Origin: an uncultured Bacilli bacterium
Lineage (GTDB): Bacteria; Bacillota_I; Bacilli_A; RF39; UBA660
DNA: 19,683 nt
Direction of reading: 5' to 3'
NCBI GenBank assembly: GCA_947631365.1
Contig: CANRLB010000011.1
Coordinates: 1-19,683, forward strand
The notes under the pieces were generated by a model. It was not told where the DNA came from. It was given only the letters and a program-made list of their open reading frames with translations, and made no database searches. Shown piece after piece: positions 7,138 to 14,360 of the stretch (its first letter is position 1; each line of letters starts with the position of its first letter). A program made the translations under genes and the position numbers.

Positions 7138-8013
7138 ATGTCTTTTTTAAATATTAATTTAAATTGGTATCGTAACTTTTATTATGTCGCTAAATATGGT
7201 AATTTCACTAAAGCGAGTGAATATATCAATATTTCTCAATCAGCTTTAAGTATAAGTATTATTAAATTAGAAAAAGAATTAAATACTAAACTATTTTTTA
7301 GAAATAAATCTGGTTTACAACTAACCAATCAAGGAAAAGAATTATTTAAAAAATTAGAAGATATAAACAATATTATAAATAATAATACAATTAAAGAAGA
7401 AATTAATATAGGTTGTTTAAGATTTATTGCTGATAATTATCTTGATGATGTAATAATAAATTTTAAAAAAAATTATCCCAAAATTAATATAAAATTTGAT
7501 TTTTCTAATGATACAGAATTATTTCAAAAACTAAAAAAAGGCGAATTAGATATTTTAATTTGTCGTTATCCTTTATTTTATAAATTTGAAAGCTTTATAA
7601 AAGTTGAAAAAATAATTGATGTTAAAAATGTATTTGTTTGTTCTAAAGAATTTTATAATCAAAATAAATTAAATATTGAAGATAAAAATTTTAATTTTCC
7701 ATTAATATTACCAAATAGTTCTGAAAAAAGAAGAATTATTGAAGAATATCTTGTTAATAAAAATATTAATTTTCATGTTCCAATTGAAATACCTAATTCT
7801 TTATTATTAAAAAAATTAATATTAGATAGTATGGGAATAGGTTATATTAATTTAAAATCGGTTTTAAATGAAATAAAAGAAAATAAGCTTATTCAATTAG
7901 AACTTTTTAATGATGCCCCAATTGACAATATAACTATTATTTATAATTATCAAAATACGAATAATATTATATTAGATTTTACTAAAATATTAAAAGATGT
8001 ATTAAAAAAATAA
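7138..8013 (+). CDS. LysR-family transcriptional regulator
   Basis: The product is a 291-residue LysR-type regulator. The N-terminal winged helix-turn-helix spans about residues 7-64 (NWYRNFYYVAKYGNFTKASE, then the recognition helix around SQSALSISIIKLEKELN and LTNQGKELF). The effector-binding domain begins near residue 88 (IGCLRF) and runs to the end, with typical features such as FKKNYPKINIKF and LKKGELDILIC. Length is normal for the family. GGGGAGG precedes the ATG. The gene is divergent from the PIG-L deacetylase and in line with the leader-controlled operon that starts 70 nt downstream, so either may be its target. No terminator separates it from that leader region. The effector is unknown. 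Confidence 0.9.
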   Translation: MSFLNINLNWYRNFYYVAKYGNFTKASEYINISQSALSISIIKLEKELNTKLFFRNKSGLQLTNQGKELFKKLEDINNIINNNTIKEEINIGCLRFIADNYLDDVIINFKKNYPKINIKFDFSNDTELFQKLKKGELDILICRYPLFYKFESFIKVEKIIDVKNVFVCSKEFYNQNKLNIEDKNFNFPLILPNSSEKRRIIEEYLVNKNINFHVPIEIPNSLLLKKLILDSMGIGYINLKSVLNEIKENKLIQLELFNDAPIDNITIIYNYQNTNNIILDFTKILKDVLKK

Positions 8014-8037
8014 ATAGTAACTATTTAAAAGTTCTAT

Positions 8038-8066
8038 TATACATTTTAATTTTTATATGTTAATAT
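8038..8066 (+). promoter_or_regulatory. Possible promoter of the leader-controlled operon
   Basis: TATACA (8038-8043) and TAATAT (8061-8066) have a 17-nt spacer, with an extended TGT before the -10. Each hexamer is four of six to consensus. The start would fall near 8073, leaving almost no 5' leader before the ribosome binding site of the leader peptide. Read-through from the LysR gene is an alternative. Confidence 0.35.
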
Positions 8067-8087
8067 CATTTTAAAGAGGTGATATTA
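8061..8087. repeat. Inverted repeat around the leader ribosome binding site
   Basis: TAATATCA (8061-8068) and TGATATTA (8080-8087) are perfect 8-bp inverted repeats separated by 11 nt that contain the AAAGAGG ribosome binding site. The right arm ends on the A of the leader start codon. At the RNA level this would be an AU-rich hairpin showing the binding site in its loop. At the DNA level it could be an operator over the -10 proposed at 8061-8066. A second TATCATTTT copy at 8116-8124 could compete for pairing with TGATA. Confidence 0.5.
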
Positions 8088-8137
8088 TGTTGAATATTTC
8101 AATGTTCTTAATTAGTATCATTTTCTCAGTGCGATAA
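8087..8137 (+). CDS. Leader peptide MLNISMFLISIIFSVR
   Basis: This is a 16-codon frame with a strong ribosome binding site (AAAGAGGTG, 8073-8081) and an ATG five bases later. Its stop codon TAA (8135-8137) lies inside the 5' arm of the terminator that precedes the radical SAM gene. A ribosome finishing or pausing at the end of this frame would physically cover the arm and prevent the hairpin, the layout of ribosome-mediated transcription attenuation. Five of sixteen residues are Ile and the peptide is hydrophobic. Residues 4-10 (ISMFLIS) align without gaps with residues 4-10 of the ErmC leader (FSIFVIS), whose IFVI segment causes macrolide-dependent stalling; the resemblance is my own reading. 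It has no other expected function than regulation. Confidence 0.65.
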   Translation: MLNISMFLISIIFSVR

Positions 8138-8163
8138 GGTTTTAAAAACTTTATCGCTTTTTT
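8131..8163 (+). terminator. Leader terminator (attenuator) before the operon
   Basis: GCGATAAGGT (8131-8140) pairs with ACTTTATCGC (8148-8157) over 10 bp with one G-T pair, closing a 7-nt loop, and is followed by exactly six T residues (8158-8163). The next base is the A of ATG 8164. The GC-rich base of the stem stands out in this AT-rich DNA. Since it lies within the leader of the downstream operon and overlaps the leader-peptide stop, it is best read as a conditional terminator. It could also simply end LysR transcription. Confidence 0.8.
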
Positions 8164-8184
8164 ATGAAAGAAGGTTTAAAGACG

Positions 8185-9240
8185 TTGCTCGAATATTTTA
8201 AAAAGTTAGCTGAAGATTACCATGTATCACTAGATAATGTTTTATCGATTGCCTTAAATCGTTATGGAATTATTTTAAAAGATACAACAGAAAATCGTTT
8301 AAGGTTCAATCTTCAATTTAATGAACAATCATCAAAGAATTATTTTGCTGTTTGTGTTAATACGTATTTATTATCACCTTTTGAATTAAAAGATAATATT
8401 TTATTTCTTGAAAATGAAGAAATAGCTAAAGTATCTGATATTGAAAAAGATACATGTACGGCGACATATTTTCGAAATAATAAAAAAGTAATAACTTTTA
8501 ATTCTAATTCTCGAAGTAAATGTGCTGGTTGTAAATTTTGCGGCACTTATAGTTTAAGCGAAGATGATTCATATGATTTTAGCCAAAAAGAAAATGTTAT
8601 TAATTATTTTCAAAATTTATTAAAAGCCAATAATATTAATGGTATGGAAAATATTGAAAACGTGACAATATGTACTGGGTGTTTTAATAATGAAGATGCT
8701 TTAATCGATCATTTATTAGTAGTAAATTCAGCTTTTAAAGATATGAATTTTAGTGGAAGTCTTAATTATATTGGCTCTCAACTTAGAGATTATTCTAAAA
8801 TAAAAGAATTAGCTAAAACAATAAATAATTTTGGCCTTTATTTAACAATTGAAAAATTTTTAGATCGAGAAAAATTTATGCGTTTAGAAAAATCTAGTTT
8901 AACATTAGAAAAAGCCAAAGATTTATTAGAATATTGTTCTTCTTTAGGCCTTACAACCACATTCTTGTATATTTTAGGATTAGATCCTTTAGAGGCCATT
9001 GAAAAATATTTTATATATTTTAAAGATAGTATAAATAAATTTCCTATTATACAAATATTTCAAGATTATACAAAAGAACAAGAAAAATATCGTATTGAAG
9101 ATGCTAAAGATATAGAATATTATTTAAAAGCAAGAAAGATATTAGATAAAACATATTCTAATTTAGATAAGAAATTATGGGAATGTTTTCGAAGTCTATA
9201 TTTTACTGATGATAGTTATAATTTGGAGATTAAAAGATGA
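8185..9240 (+). CDS. Probable radical SAM enzyme with a CX2CX2C motif
   Basis: The product is about 351 residues from TTG 8185, or 358 from ATG 8164. The ATG directly follows the terminator T tract and has no ribosome binding site, whereas AAAGAAGG (8167-8174) lies 10 nt before the TTG, so TTG is preferred. Counting from the ATG, Cys120, Cys123 and Cys126 form SKCAGCKFCGT, which resembles the [4Fe-4S] loop of radical SAM enzymes but has CX2CX2C instead of CX3CX2C. Downstream segments fit the barrel: NVTICTGC, GLYLTIEKFLDREKFM and GLTTTFLYILGLDPLE. The N-terminal 110 residues are not recognised. This is the first gene of a four-gene operon behind an attenuator, and its TGA overlaps the next ATG (ATGA). 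It does not resemble RlmN/Cfr. The reaction and substrate are unknown. Confidence 0.6.
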   Translation: MLEYFKKLAEDYHVSLDNVLSIALNRYGIILKDTTENRLRFNLQFNEQSSKNYFAVCVNTYLLSPFELKDNILFLENEEIAKVSDIEKDTCTATYFRNNKKVITFNSNSRSKCAGCKFCGTYSLSEDDSYDFSQKENVINYFQNLLKANNINGMENIENVTICTGCFNNEDALIDHLLVVNSAFKDMNFSGSLNYIGSQLRDYSKIKELAKTINNFGLYLTIEKFLDREKFMRLEKSSLTLEKAKDLLEYCSSLGLTTTFLYILGLDPLEAIEKYFIYFKDSINKFPIIQIFQDYTKEQEKYRIEDAKDIEYYLKARKILDKTYSNLDKKLWECFRSLYFTDDSYNLEIKR

Positions 9241-11195
9241 ATTTTCAAGAACAGATAAAAAATTACTTCTATGCTGTTAATTCTTTAAGTATTAATTTAA
9301 TGTATATTAATGAATATTTAGATTTAACTAATTTAAAAAAATATAATCCAGGACATTTAGGCACTAGTATGAATATGAATTTTATTTTAGCTAATTTATA
9401 CTATTATTTAAATAAAAATTCCTTAAAGAGTCAAATAATTATCGGAGCAGGACATGCAGGTTTATCTTTAATAAGTAATCTTTTCTTAAGTGGAACATTA
9501 TCTAAATATTATCCTAAATATTCTTTAGATAGAAAAGGGGTAAATAATTTAATAAAAGATTTTGGAGGTATAATTCGAAGTGAAATTAATCCCCAATACC
9601 CAGATACAATATATGATGGAGGTGAACTTGGTTATTCTCTTGCCACAGCATATGGCTATGCTATTTCTAATTCTTCTGTCGATATTATTCCATGTATCAT
9701 TGGAGATGGAGAATGTGAAACAGCTACTTTATTATCATCGTGGCAGTTAAATAAATTATTAACTCCTCAAAGTAAAGTATTGCCAATAATTAATTTAAAT
9801 GGTTTAAAAATGGGATCTAATTCTTATTTAAAAAATTTTAATAATGAAGAATTAATAAATTTTTTTAAAATATTTGGTTATGAAGTATTTATTGTTGATG
9901 CAATAAATAATAATTTAGAAAATAGTATTAATGATTTTCAAAAAGTTTTAAATTTAACTAATAATTATTCTAATCCTTTAATTATTGTTAAATCCTTAAA
10001 AGGCTTTACTTTACCAGAGTGCTTAAATTATACTTTTGAAGGTAATGTATTTGTTCATAAAAATCCTTTATCAAGTATTGATAATTTAAGCAAAATTACA
10101 ATTATAAAACAATTTTTAGAAAAATATTATGTTGATATATTTGATAAATATGATAATCTATTACCATTTTTTCAAAATTTTCAAATTGAATGTCCTAAAA
10201 TTTTTTCTAAATCTATTAAAAGTAATTCTAATATAAATGATAACTTATCTAATATAGAACAATTAGAAGACTATTTAAATTCTATATTAAAAAATAATGA
10301 TGGCAAAATATTTTCTCCTGATGAATTATTTTCTAATATGTTAGGTAAAAATTCTTTATATACTATAGAATTACTTAACGAAAATGTTTTACAAGGTTTA
10401 TATCAAGGCTTTATAAAATCTGGTAATATAGGTTATTTTATTTCATATGAAGGATTTATGCCTATTATAGATAGTATGATTGCTCAATATTATAAATACT
10501 TATATCAAAAAAAATTATTTCCTATTTCCCCACCAAATAATTGTTTAAATTATATTTTAACCTCAACTTATTCAGAAAATACCTATTCTCATCAAAATCC
10601 CAGTTTTGTTAATTCTATTATAGATAAAGATGATTTATTTTATAATATATTTTATCCAAAAGATGGAAAGAGTTTAATCCAATGTTTAGAATATACTAAA
10701 GATTTTAAAGATATGATAAATGTCTATATAACTTCTAAAAGACATACTAAAAAATATCAAAGTAGTAATGAATATAAAAGGATTGAAGTAATTATTGATT
10801 CCGAGTTACCAGATATAATATTATGTGCAACGGGAGATTATATGTTAGATTTAATGATGGAAGTATATAATAGATTAAAAGATAATTATCATGTAAAAAT
10901 ACTTTATATTACTGAACCAAAAATATTAGATAATAAAAGTAAAAATAGTTTAAGTGATGATGAAATTAATTTTTATTTTAATTCTAATATTCCTGTTATT
11001 TATGGCTTTATGGGTTATCCTAGTACTATTAAGTCATTATTATATAATATAAATAAAGATGTATCAATATTTGGTTATGATGAAAAAATAACATTAAATA
11101 GTAATGTAACTTTAAATAATGACTTAATAAATGATATACTTAATGTATCAAAAGATAAAATAAATAAAGATCAAAATAAAGTATTAAGGAGATAA
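9237..11195 (+). CDS. Divergent phosphoketolase-like ThDP enzyme
   Basis: The product is 652 residues, about 120 shorter than the canonical phosphoketolase at 2108-4435, to which it is clearly related throughout. It keeps GDGE (156-159) with Asn188 for ThDP-magnesium, Glu382 (aligned with the activating Glu), His40 (PGHLG), His73 (GAGHAG), Lys255, His274 and His452 (YSHQNP). It has lost two active-site histidines: the SHVSPE histidine is Glu116 (SEINPQ) and the DHNG histidine is Glu447 (SENTYSHQ). The WG-PG element near the first His is also altered. An active ThDP enzyme with a changed substrate or acceptor is more likely than a dead copy, because the cofactor residues are kept. Translation is coupled to the radical SAM gene by an ATGA overlap. 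Its true reaction is unknown. Confidence 0.8.
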   Translation: MNFQEQIKNYFYAVNSLSINLMYINEYLDLTNLKKYNPGHLGTSMNMNFILANLYYYLNKNSLKSQIIIGAGHAGLSLISNLFLSGTLSKYYPKYSLDRKGVNNLIKDFGGIIRSEINPQYPDTIYDGGELGYSLATAYGYAISNSSVDIIPCIIGDGECETATLLSSWQLNKLLTPQSKVLPIINLNGLKMGSNSYLKNFNNEELINFFKIFGYEVFIVDAINNNLENSINDFQKVLNLTNNYSNPLIIVKSLKGFTLPECLNYTFEGNVFVHKNPLSSIDNLSKITIIKQFLEKYYVDIFDKYDNLLPFFQNFQIECPKIFSKSIKSNSNINDNLSNIEQLEDYLNSILKNNDGKIFSPDELFSNMLGKNSLYTIELLNENVLQGLYQGFIKSGNIGYFISYEGFMPIIDSMIAQYYKYLYQKKLFPISPPNNCLNYILTSTYSENTYSHQNPSFVNSIIDKDDLFYNIFYPKDGKSLIQCLEYTKDFKDMINVYITSKRHTKKYQSSNEYKRIEVIIDSELPDIILCATGDYMLDLMMEVYNRLKDNYHVKILYITEPKILDNKSKNSLSDDEINFYFNSNIPVIYGFMGYPSTIKSLLYNINKDVSIFGYDEKITLNSNVTLNNDLINDILNVSKDKINKDQNKVLRR

Positions 11196-11200
11196 AGATA

Positions 11201-12298
11201 ATGAATAATGAAGAATTTTGGCAAGAATATTTAAAACAAGTTAAAGATAAATTAAAAGATTTATGTTCTAAAAAAAATCAATTACAGATTGATTTACATA
11301 TTCATTCTAATTATAGTGCCGATGGTAAAGATCATATTAAAGATATAATAAATACGACCAAAAATTTAGGATTTGATGTAATAAGTATTACTGATCATGA
11401 TACATTAAAAGCCTATGATGAAATTTATAATTATGTTAAAGATGGTTTAACAAATCCTATAATTGTTCCTGGAATAGAATTTACTATAGATAATGTTTCT
11501 TATCAGAGTCAATGTCATATTTTACAATTATTTGTTAATCCGAAAGAAAAAAGCATTCAAAATAACGTTAAAATTAATGAGCAAGCTATGTTTAAAAGAA
11601 GTAAAATTCAATTTAAAAGACTTAATGAAAATAAAGCAATAAAAGAAATATTAAAAAAATATAATTTAGAAATTTCTTATGAAGAATATTTAAATTATAT
11701 AAATAAAAATAATTTAATTTGTGAATATGATACATTATGTGAATATTTAATAAGTAAATTTAAGCCTCAACATATAACTAATTATGAAATACTTGATTTA
11801 TTAGAAAAATATAATAAATTAGATATTTATATAGATCGAAGAATGTATAAAGAAAAAAGATATGCCAAGTTAAGAGAAAAATATATAGTATCAAAAGAAA
11901 ATGATTACAGTGTCAGATTTTTGCTTTCCATGCTTGCGGTAAGAGAAGTAGATGATGATTGGTGGCCAGGACCATCTTCGGGAAGTATTTCTGTAAATTC
12001 ATATGGTCAAATTAAAGTAGAGGAGTTAAATAAAACATATAATGCCTACTTTGCTCATCCAACAGAAAGTAAATTAGATGTTGTTAGAACAATAATAGAA
12101 AATAATCCCAATATAATAGGATTAGAATTAAATACGAGAAATAATTATAATGATATAAATAATTTTTATAAATTATTAAAAGAACAAAAATTATTATTAA
12201 CTATTGGTTCAGATAGTCATGATTGTTCTTTAAAATTTTACAAAGATTTAGATTTTTACAAAATTAATAGTGAAGATTTCCTTAAATTAATTAAATAA
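11201..12298 (+). CDS. PHP-domain metallophosphoesterase with inserted region
   Basis: This is a 365-residue protein of the PHP (polymerase and histidinol phosphatase) family, metal-dependent phosphoesterases with a trinuclear site. Ligand motifs are complete: DLHIHS (His33, His35), TDHD (Asp65-Asp67), GIEFT (Glu93), QCH (His106), AHP (His286) and GSDSHD (Asp338, His340). An N-terminal helical stretch of 28 residues precedes the domain. A long middle part (about 110-280), ending in a conserved-looking DDDWWPGPSSGS (about 252-263), is an insertion or lid that I do not recognise. The start is five bases after the ThDP enzyme stop, with AAGGAGA ahead of it. Substrate possibilities are a phosphate monoester or a nucleotide; the sequence does not decide. 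Confidence 0.85.
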   Translation: MNNEEFWQEYLKQVKDKLKDLCSKKNQLQIDLHIHSNYSADGKDHIKDIINTTKNLGFDVISITDHDTLKAYDEIYNYVKDGLTNPIIVPGIEFTIDNVSYQSQCHILQLFVNPKEKSIQNNVKINEQAMFKRSKIQFKRLNENKAIKEILKKYNLEISYEEYLNYINKNNLICEYDTLCEYLISKFKPQHITNYEILDLLEKYNKLDIYIDRRMYKEKRYAKLREKYIVSKENDYSVRFLLSMLAVREVDDDWWPGPSSGSISVNSYGQIKVEELNKTYNAYFAHPTESKLDVVRTIIENNPNIIGLELNTRNNYNDINNFYKLLKEQKLLLTIGSDSHDCSLKFYKDLDFYKINSEDFLKLIK

Positions 12299-12309
12299 AG
12301 GGAGAGCTT

Positions 12310-13140
12310 ATGGAAAAAATTGATTTACATTTACATACAAATTTATCTGATGGTAATTTATCAGTAGATGAATTAATTAAATTAGCAATACAGAATAATT
12401 GTTATAAAATTGCTATAACTGACCATGATATTGCTAATTCATTTGAGGAAAAAGAGCAAAAATATAATATTGACATACTTTCAGGGGTAGAAATTAATAC
12501 TTCAATAACGAATCTTCATATAGTAGCTCTTGGTATAGATGATGTTCTAAAGTTTAATTCAGAATTAAGAGATTATCGTTTATTAAATGAAAAAATATGT
12601 CTAGAAGTTATTAGCTTGTTAGAAAGGGATGGCTATGATATATCGGTTTATAAAATATTAAAATTTATTTATGAAAATAAATTAGATGCTAGAATTATAG
12701 ATAAAAGAGTATTAGTTAAATATTTAATAAGTAAAAATTATGTTTCAACAGTATTAGAGGCATATCAAAAATTAATTGGTAAAAAACAAAAATATTATGT
12801 TCCGAGTTATAAACTATCACCAGAAGAAACAATTAAATTAATCGATTCTTATCATGGTATTTCTATATTAGCTCATCCCAATATTTTAAATTATGATGAT
12901 AAATCATTGGAAAAATTAATTGAATATTTAGCTAAAGTTGGTCTTGATGGTATAGAAATAAAAAATTATAAAATGAATTTACAATATAATAATAAATACT
13001 TAGAATTAGCTAATAGATATGCTTTAATAACTACTGTAGGTTCTGATTTTCATAATCCATTAACTGATAAAATAGGAATTTCTGTAGATGAAGATGTCTT
13101 TAGGAAAGTATTAAAAAAAATAAAAGACAAACATAATTGA
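12310..13140 (+). CDS. PHP-domain phosphoesterase, YciV/RNase AM-like
   Basis: The product is a 276-residue PHP protein of the compact type that includes YciV/RNase AM and 3',5'-nucleotide bisphosphatases. Motifs are DLHLHT (His7, His9), Asp14 in NLSDG, TDHD (38-41), GVEI (Glu61), HIVALG (His70), LAHP (His189) and GSDFH (Asp246, His248). The internal helical region with DARIIDKRVLVKYLISK and a KYYVPSYKLSPEETI segment is typical of this group. It is the last gene of the operon, 11 nt after the other PHP gene and preceded by AAGGGAGAG. Its TGA lies within the -35 box of the next promoter. The family suggests a nucleotide or RNA end as substrate, while the operon suggests a small phosphorylated intermediate. 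I cannot separate these. Confidence 0.85.
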   Translation: MEKIDLHLHTNLSDGNLSVDELIKLAIQNNCYKIAITDHDIANSFEEKEQKYNIDILSGVEINTSITNLHIVALGIDDVLKFNSELRDYRLLNEKICLEVISLLERDGYDISVYKILKFIYENKLDARIIDKRVLVKYLISKNYVSTVLEAYQKLIGKKQKYYVPSYKLSPEETIKLIDSYHGISILAHPNILNYDDKSLEKLIEYLAKVGLDGIEIKNYKMNLQYNNKYLELANRYALITTVGSDFHNPLTDKIGISVDEDVFRKVLKKIKDKHN

Positions 13141-13166
13141 ATTAGTTAATAAAATCATGTTATAAT
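13137..13166 (+). promoter_or_regulatory. Promoter of the grpB-HAD-helicase group
   Basis: TTGAAT (13137-13142) and TATAAT (13161-13166) are separated by 18 nt, with an extended TGT. The -35 uses the last bases of the preceding gene. This promoter separates the attenuated operon from the genes that follow. Confidence 0.75.
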
Positions 13167-13187
13167 TTGACTAGAAAGAGGAGAAAA

Positions 13188-13730
13188 ATGGCATTAAAAA
13201 GAGGAATAGTAGAATTAGAACCATATAATGAAAATTGGGAAAAAGATTATGAAAATGAGAAGAAATTATTAGAGATGGTACTAAAAGATTATATAAGGGA
13301 AATACATCATGTGGGAAGTACATCTATTAAAGGATTATATGCTAAACCTGTGATTGATATTTTAATTGTAATAGATAGTTTAAAAGATATTGATAAAATA
13401 GAAGAAATATTAAAAAATTATGATTATGAAAATCGTGGTCAACAAGGTGTAGATGATAGATATTTCTTTGCTAAAGGTGGTGAAGAGGCAAGAACACATT
13501 ATATTCATTTTGTTGAACCAAAAAGTAAAACATATTATAATCAATTATATTTTAAAAAATATTTAATGGAACACGAAGAGTATAAAGAAAAATATTGTAA
13601 TTTAAAAAAAGAATTAGCTTTAGTTTATGCTTCAGATAGGCCAAAATATACCCAAGGTAAAAATGAATTTATTACTAATGTTATAAAGCTTGCTAAGGAG
13701 GAATATGATGATAAAACTGATATCGTTTGA
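13188..13730 (+). CDS. GrpB/UPF0157 family protein
   Basis: This is a 180-residue protein of the GrpB (UPF0157) family, which has a nucleotidyltransferase-like fold. The signature HHVGSTSIKGLYAKPVIDI (about residues 40-58) holds the GS and DxD-like elements of that fold. The motif HYIHFVEP (about 104-111) and the C-terminal helical repeat rich in Lys and Glu are also typical. Members are found alone or fused to dephospho-CoA kinase, and no substrate is firmly established. ATG 13188 is chosen: AGAGGAG lies six bases upstream, and the alternative TTG at 13167 would overlap the -10 box. The next gene starts inside its 3' end, so the two are translationally coupled. Confidence 0.85.
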   Translation: MALKRGIVELEPYNENWEKDYENEKKLLEMVLKDYIREIHHVGSTSIKGLYAKPVIDILIVIDSLKDIDKIEEILKNYDYENRGQQGVDDRYFFAKGGEEARTHYIHFVEPKSKTYYNQLYFKKYLMEHEEYKEKYCNLKKELALVYASDRPKYTQGKNEFITNVIKLAKEEYDDKTDIV

Positions 13731-14340
13731 TATTGGGGGAACATTAATTTTAAATGAAGATAATAATGAATATGATATTAAGTCTTTATCATCTATAATA
13801 AATAAACCGTATGAAATTGTAAGAAAAGTTTATAAAAATATTTTTCAAAAAAAAATAGGAAGTTTAAAAGAATTAGTTTATGATTTTTGCAAAGTATTAG
13901 AAATAGAAGTAACAGATGAATTAATAAATTTTATTAAAAAAAAGTATGAAAATAATAATGTAATTATTAATCAAGATGTTTATAATGTTATTGAAAAATT
14001 AAAAGAAGAAGGATATCAAGTAATTTTATTTTCTAATAGTAGTTGTTTACAAAATAAAAATATTCCTATTGAATTAGTTAAATTATTAGATGGTATATTT
14101 TATTCATATGATTTAGGATATACTAAAAGCGATGAAGAAAGTTATCGATATATAGAAGAAAAAATGAATTGTTTACCCAATGAAATATTACATATTGGCG
14201 ATAATTTAAATAGTGATTATTTAAAACCAATTGAATATGGTTGGCAAGCATTATATTATGGCATAACAAAAGATGAAAACATAAAAAGTATTAGAGAAAT
14301 AGAGGAAATATTTAATTATTTGAACATTAAAGTTAAATAA
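13708..14340 (+). CDS. HAD-superfamily protein with altered motif I
   Basis: The product is 210 residues with the HAD fold motifs: motif I FDIGGT (Asp8), motif II LFSNSS, Lys140 in YTKSDEES, and motif IV HIGDNLNSDY (Asp165, Asp170). The second aspartate of motif I (DxD), normally the acid-base residue, is Gly10. Some HAD proteins of the HDHD/YjjG-like groups carry DxGGT, so this may be a subfamily trait rather than inactivation. A helical cap lies between motifs I and II. AAGGAGG (13695-13701) is six bases before ATG 13708; an ATG three bases earlier is possible. It overlaps the GrpB gene by 23 nt and precedes the helicase gene by 20 nt. The substrate is unknown. Confidence 0.8.
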   Translation: MIKLISFDIGGTLILNEDNNEYDIKSLSSIINKPYEIVRKVYKNIFQKKIGSLKELVYDFCKVLEIEVTDELINFIKKKYENNNVIINQDVYNVIEKLKEEGYQVILFSNSSCLQNKNIPIELVKLLDGIFYSYDLGYTKSDEESYRYIEEKMNCLPNEILHIGDNLNSDYLKPIEYGWQALYYGITKDENIKSIREIEEIFNYLNIKVK

Positions 14341-14360
14341 ACTGTAAGGGGGTAATCACA

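Noticed and set aside
8011..8027. Hairpin TAAATAG-TAA-CTATTTA as a terminator of the LysR gene
   Set aside because: The stem is all A/T apart from one G-C pair and no T tract follows it.
8340..8546. A 68-codon minus-strand frame
   Set aside because: It is antisense to the radical SAM gene, with no promoter or ribosome binding site and no recognisable protein.
8185..9240. Cfr/RlmN-type rRNA methyltransferase, suggested by the Erm-like leader
   Set aside because: The cysteine spacing, surrounding motifs and C-terminal part do not match RlmN/Cfr, and the next genes are metabolic.
13167..13187. TTG as an earlier start of the GrpB protein
   Set aside because: It directly follows the -10 box, so it would lie upstream of or at the transcript start. 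The AGAGGAG site serves ATG 13188.
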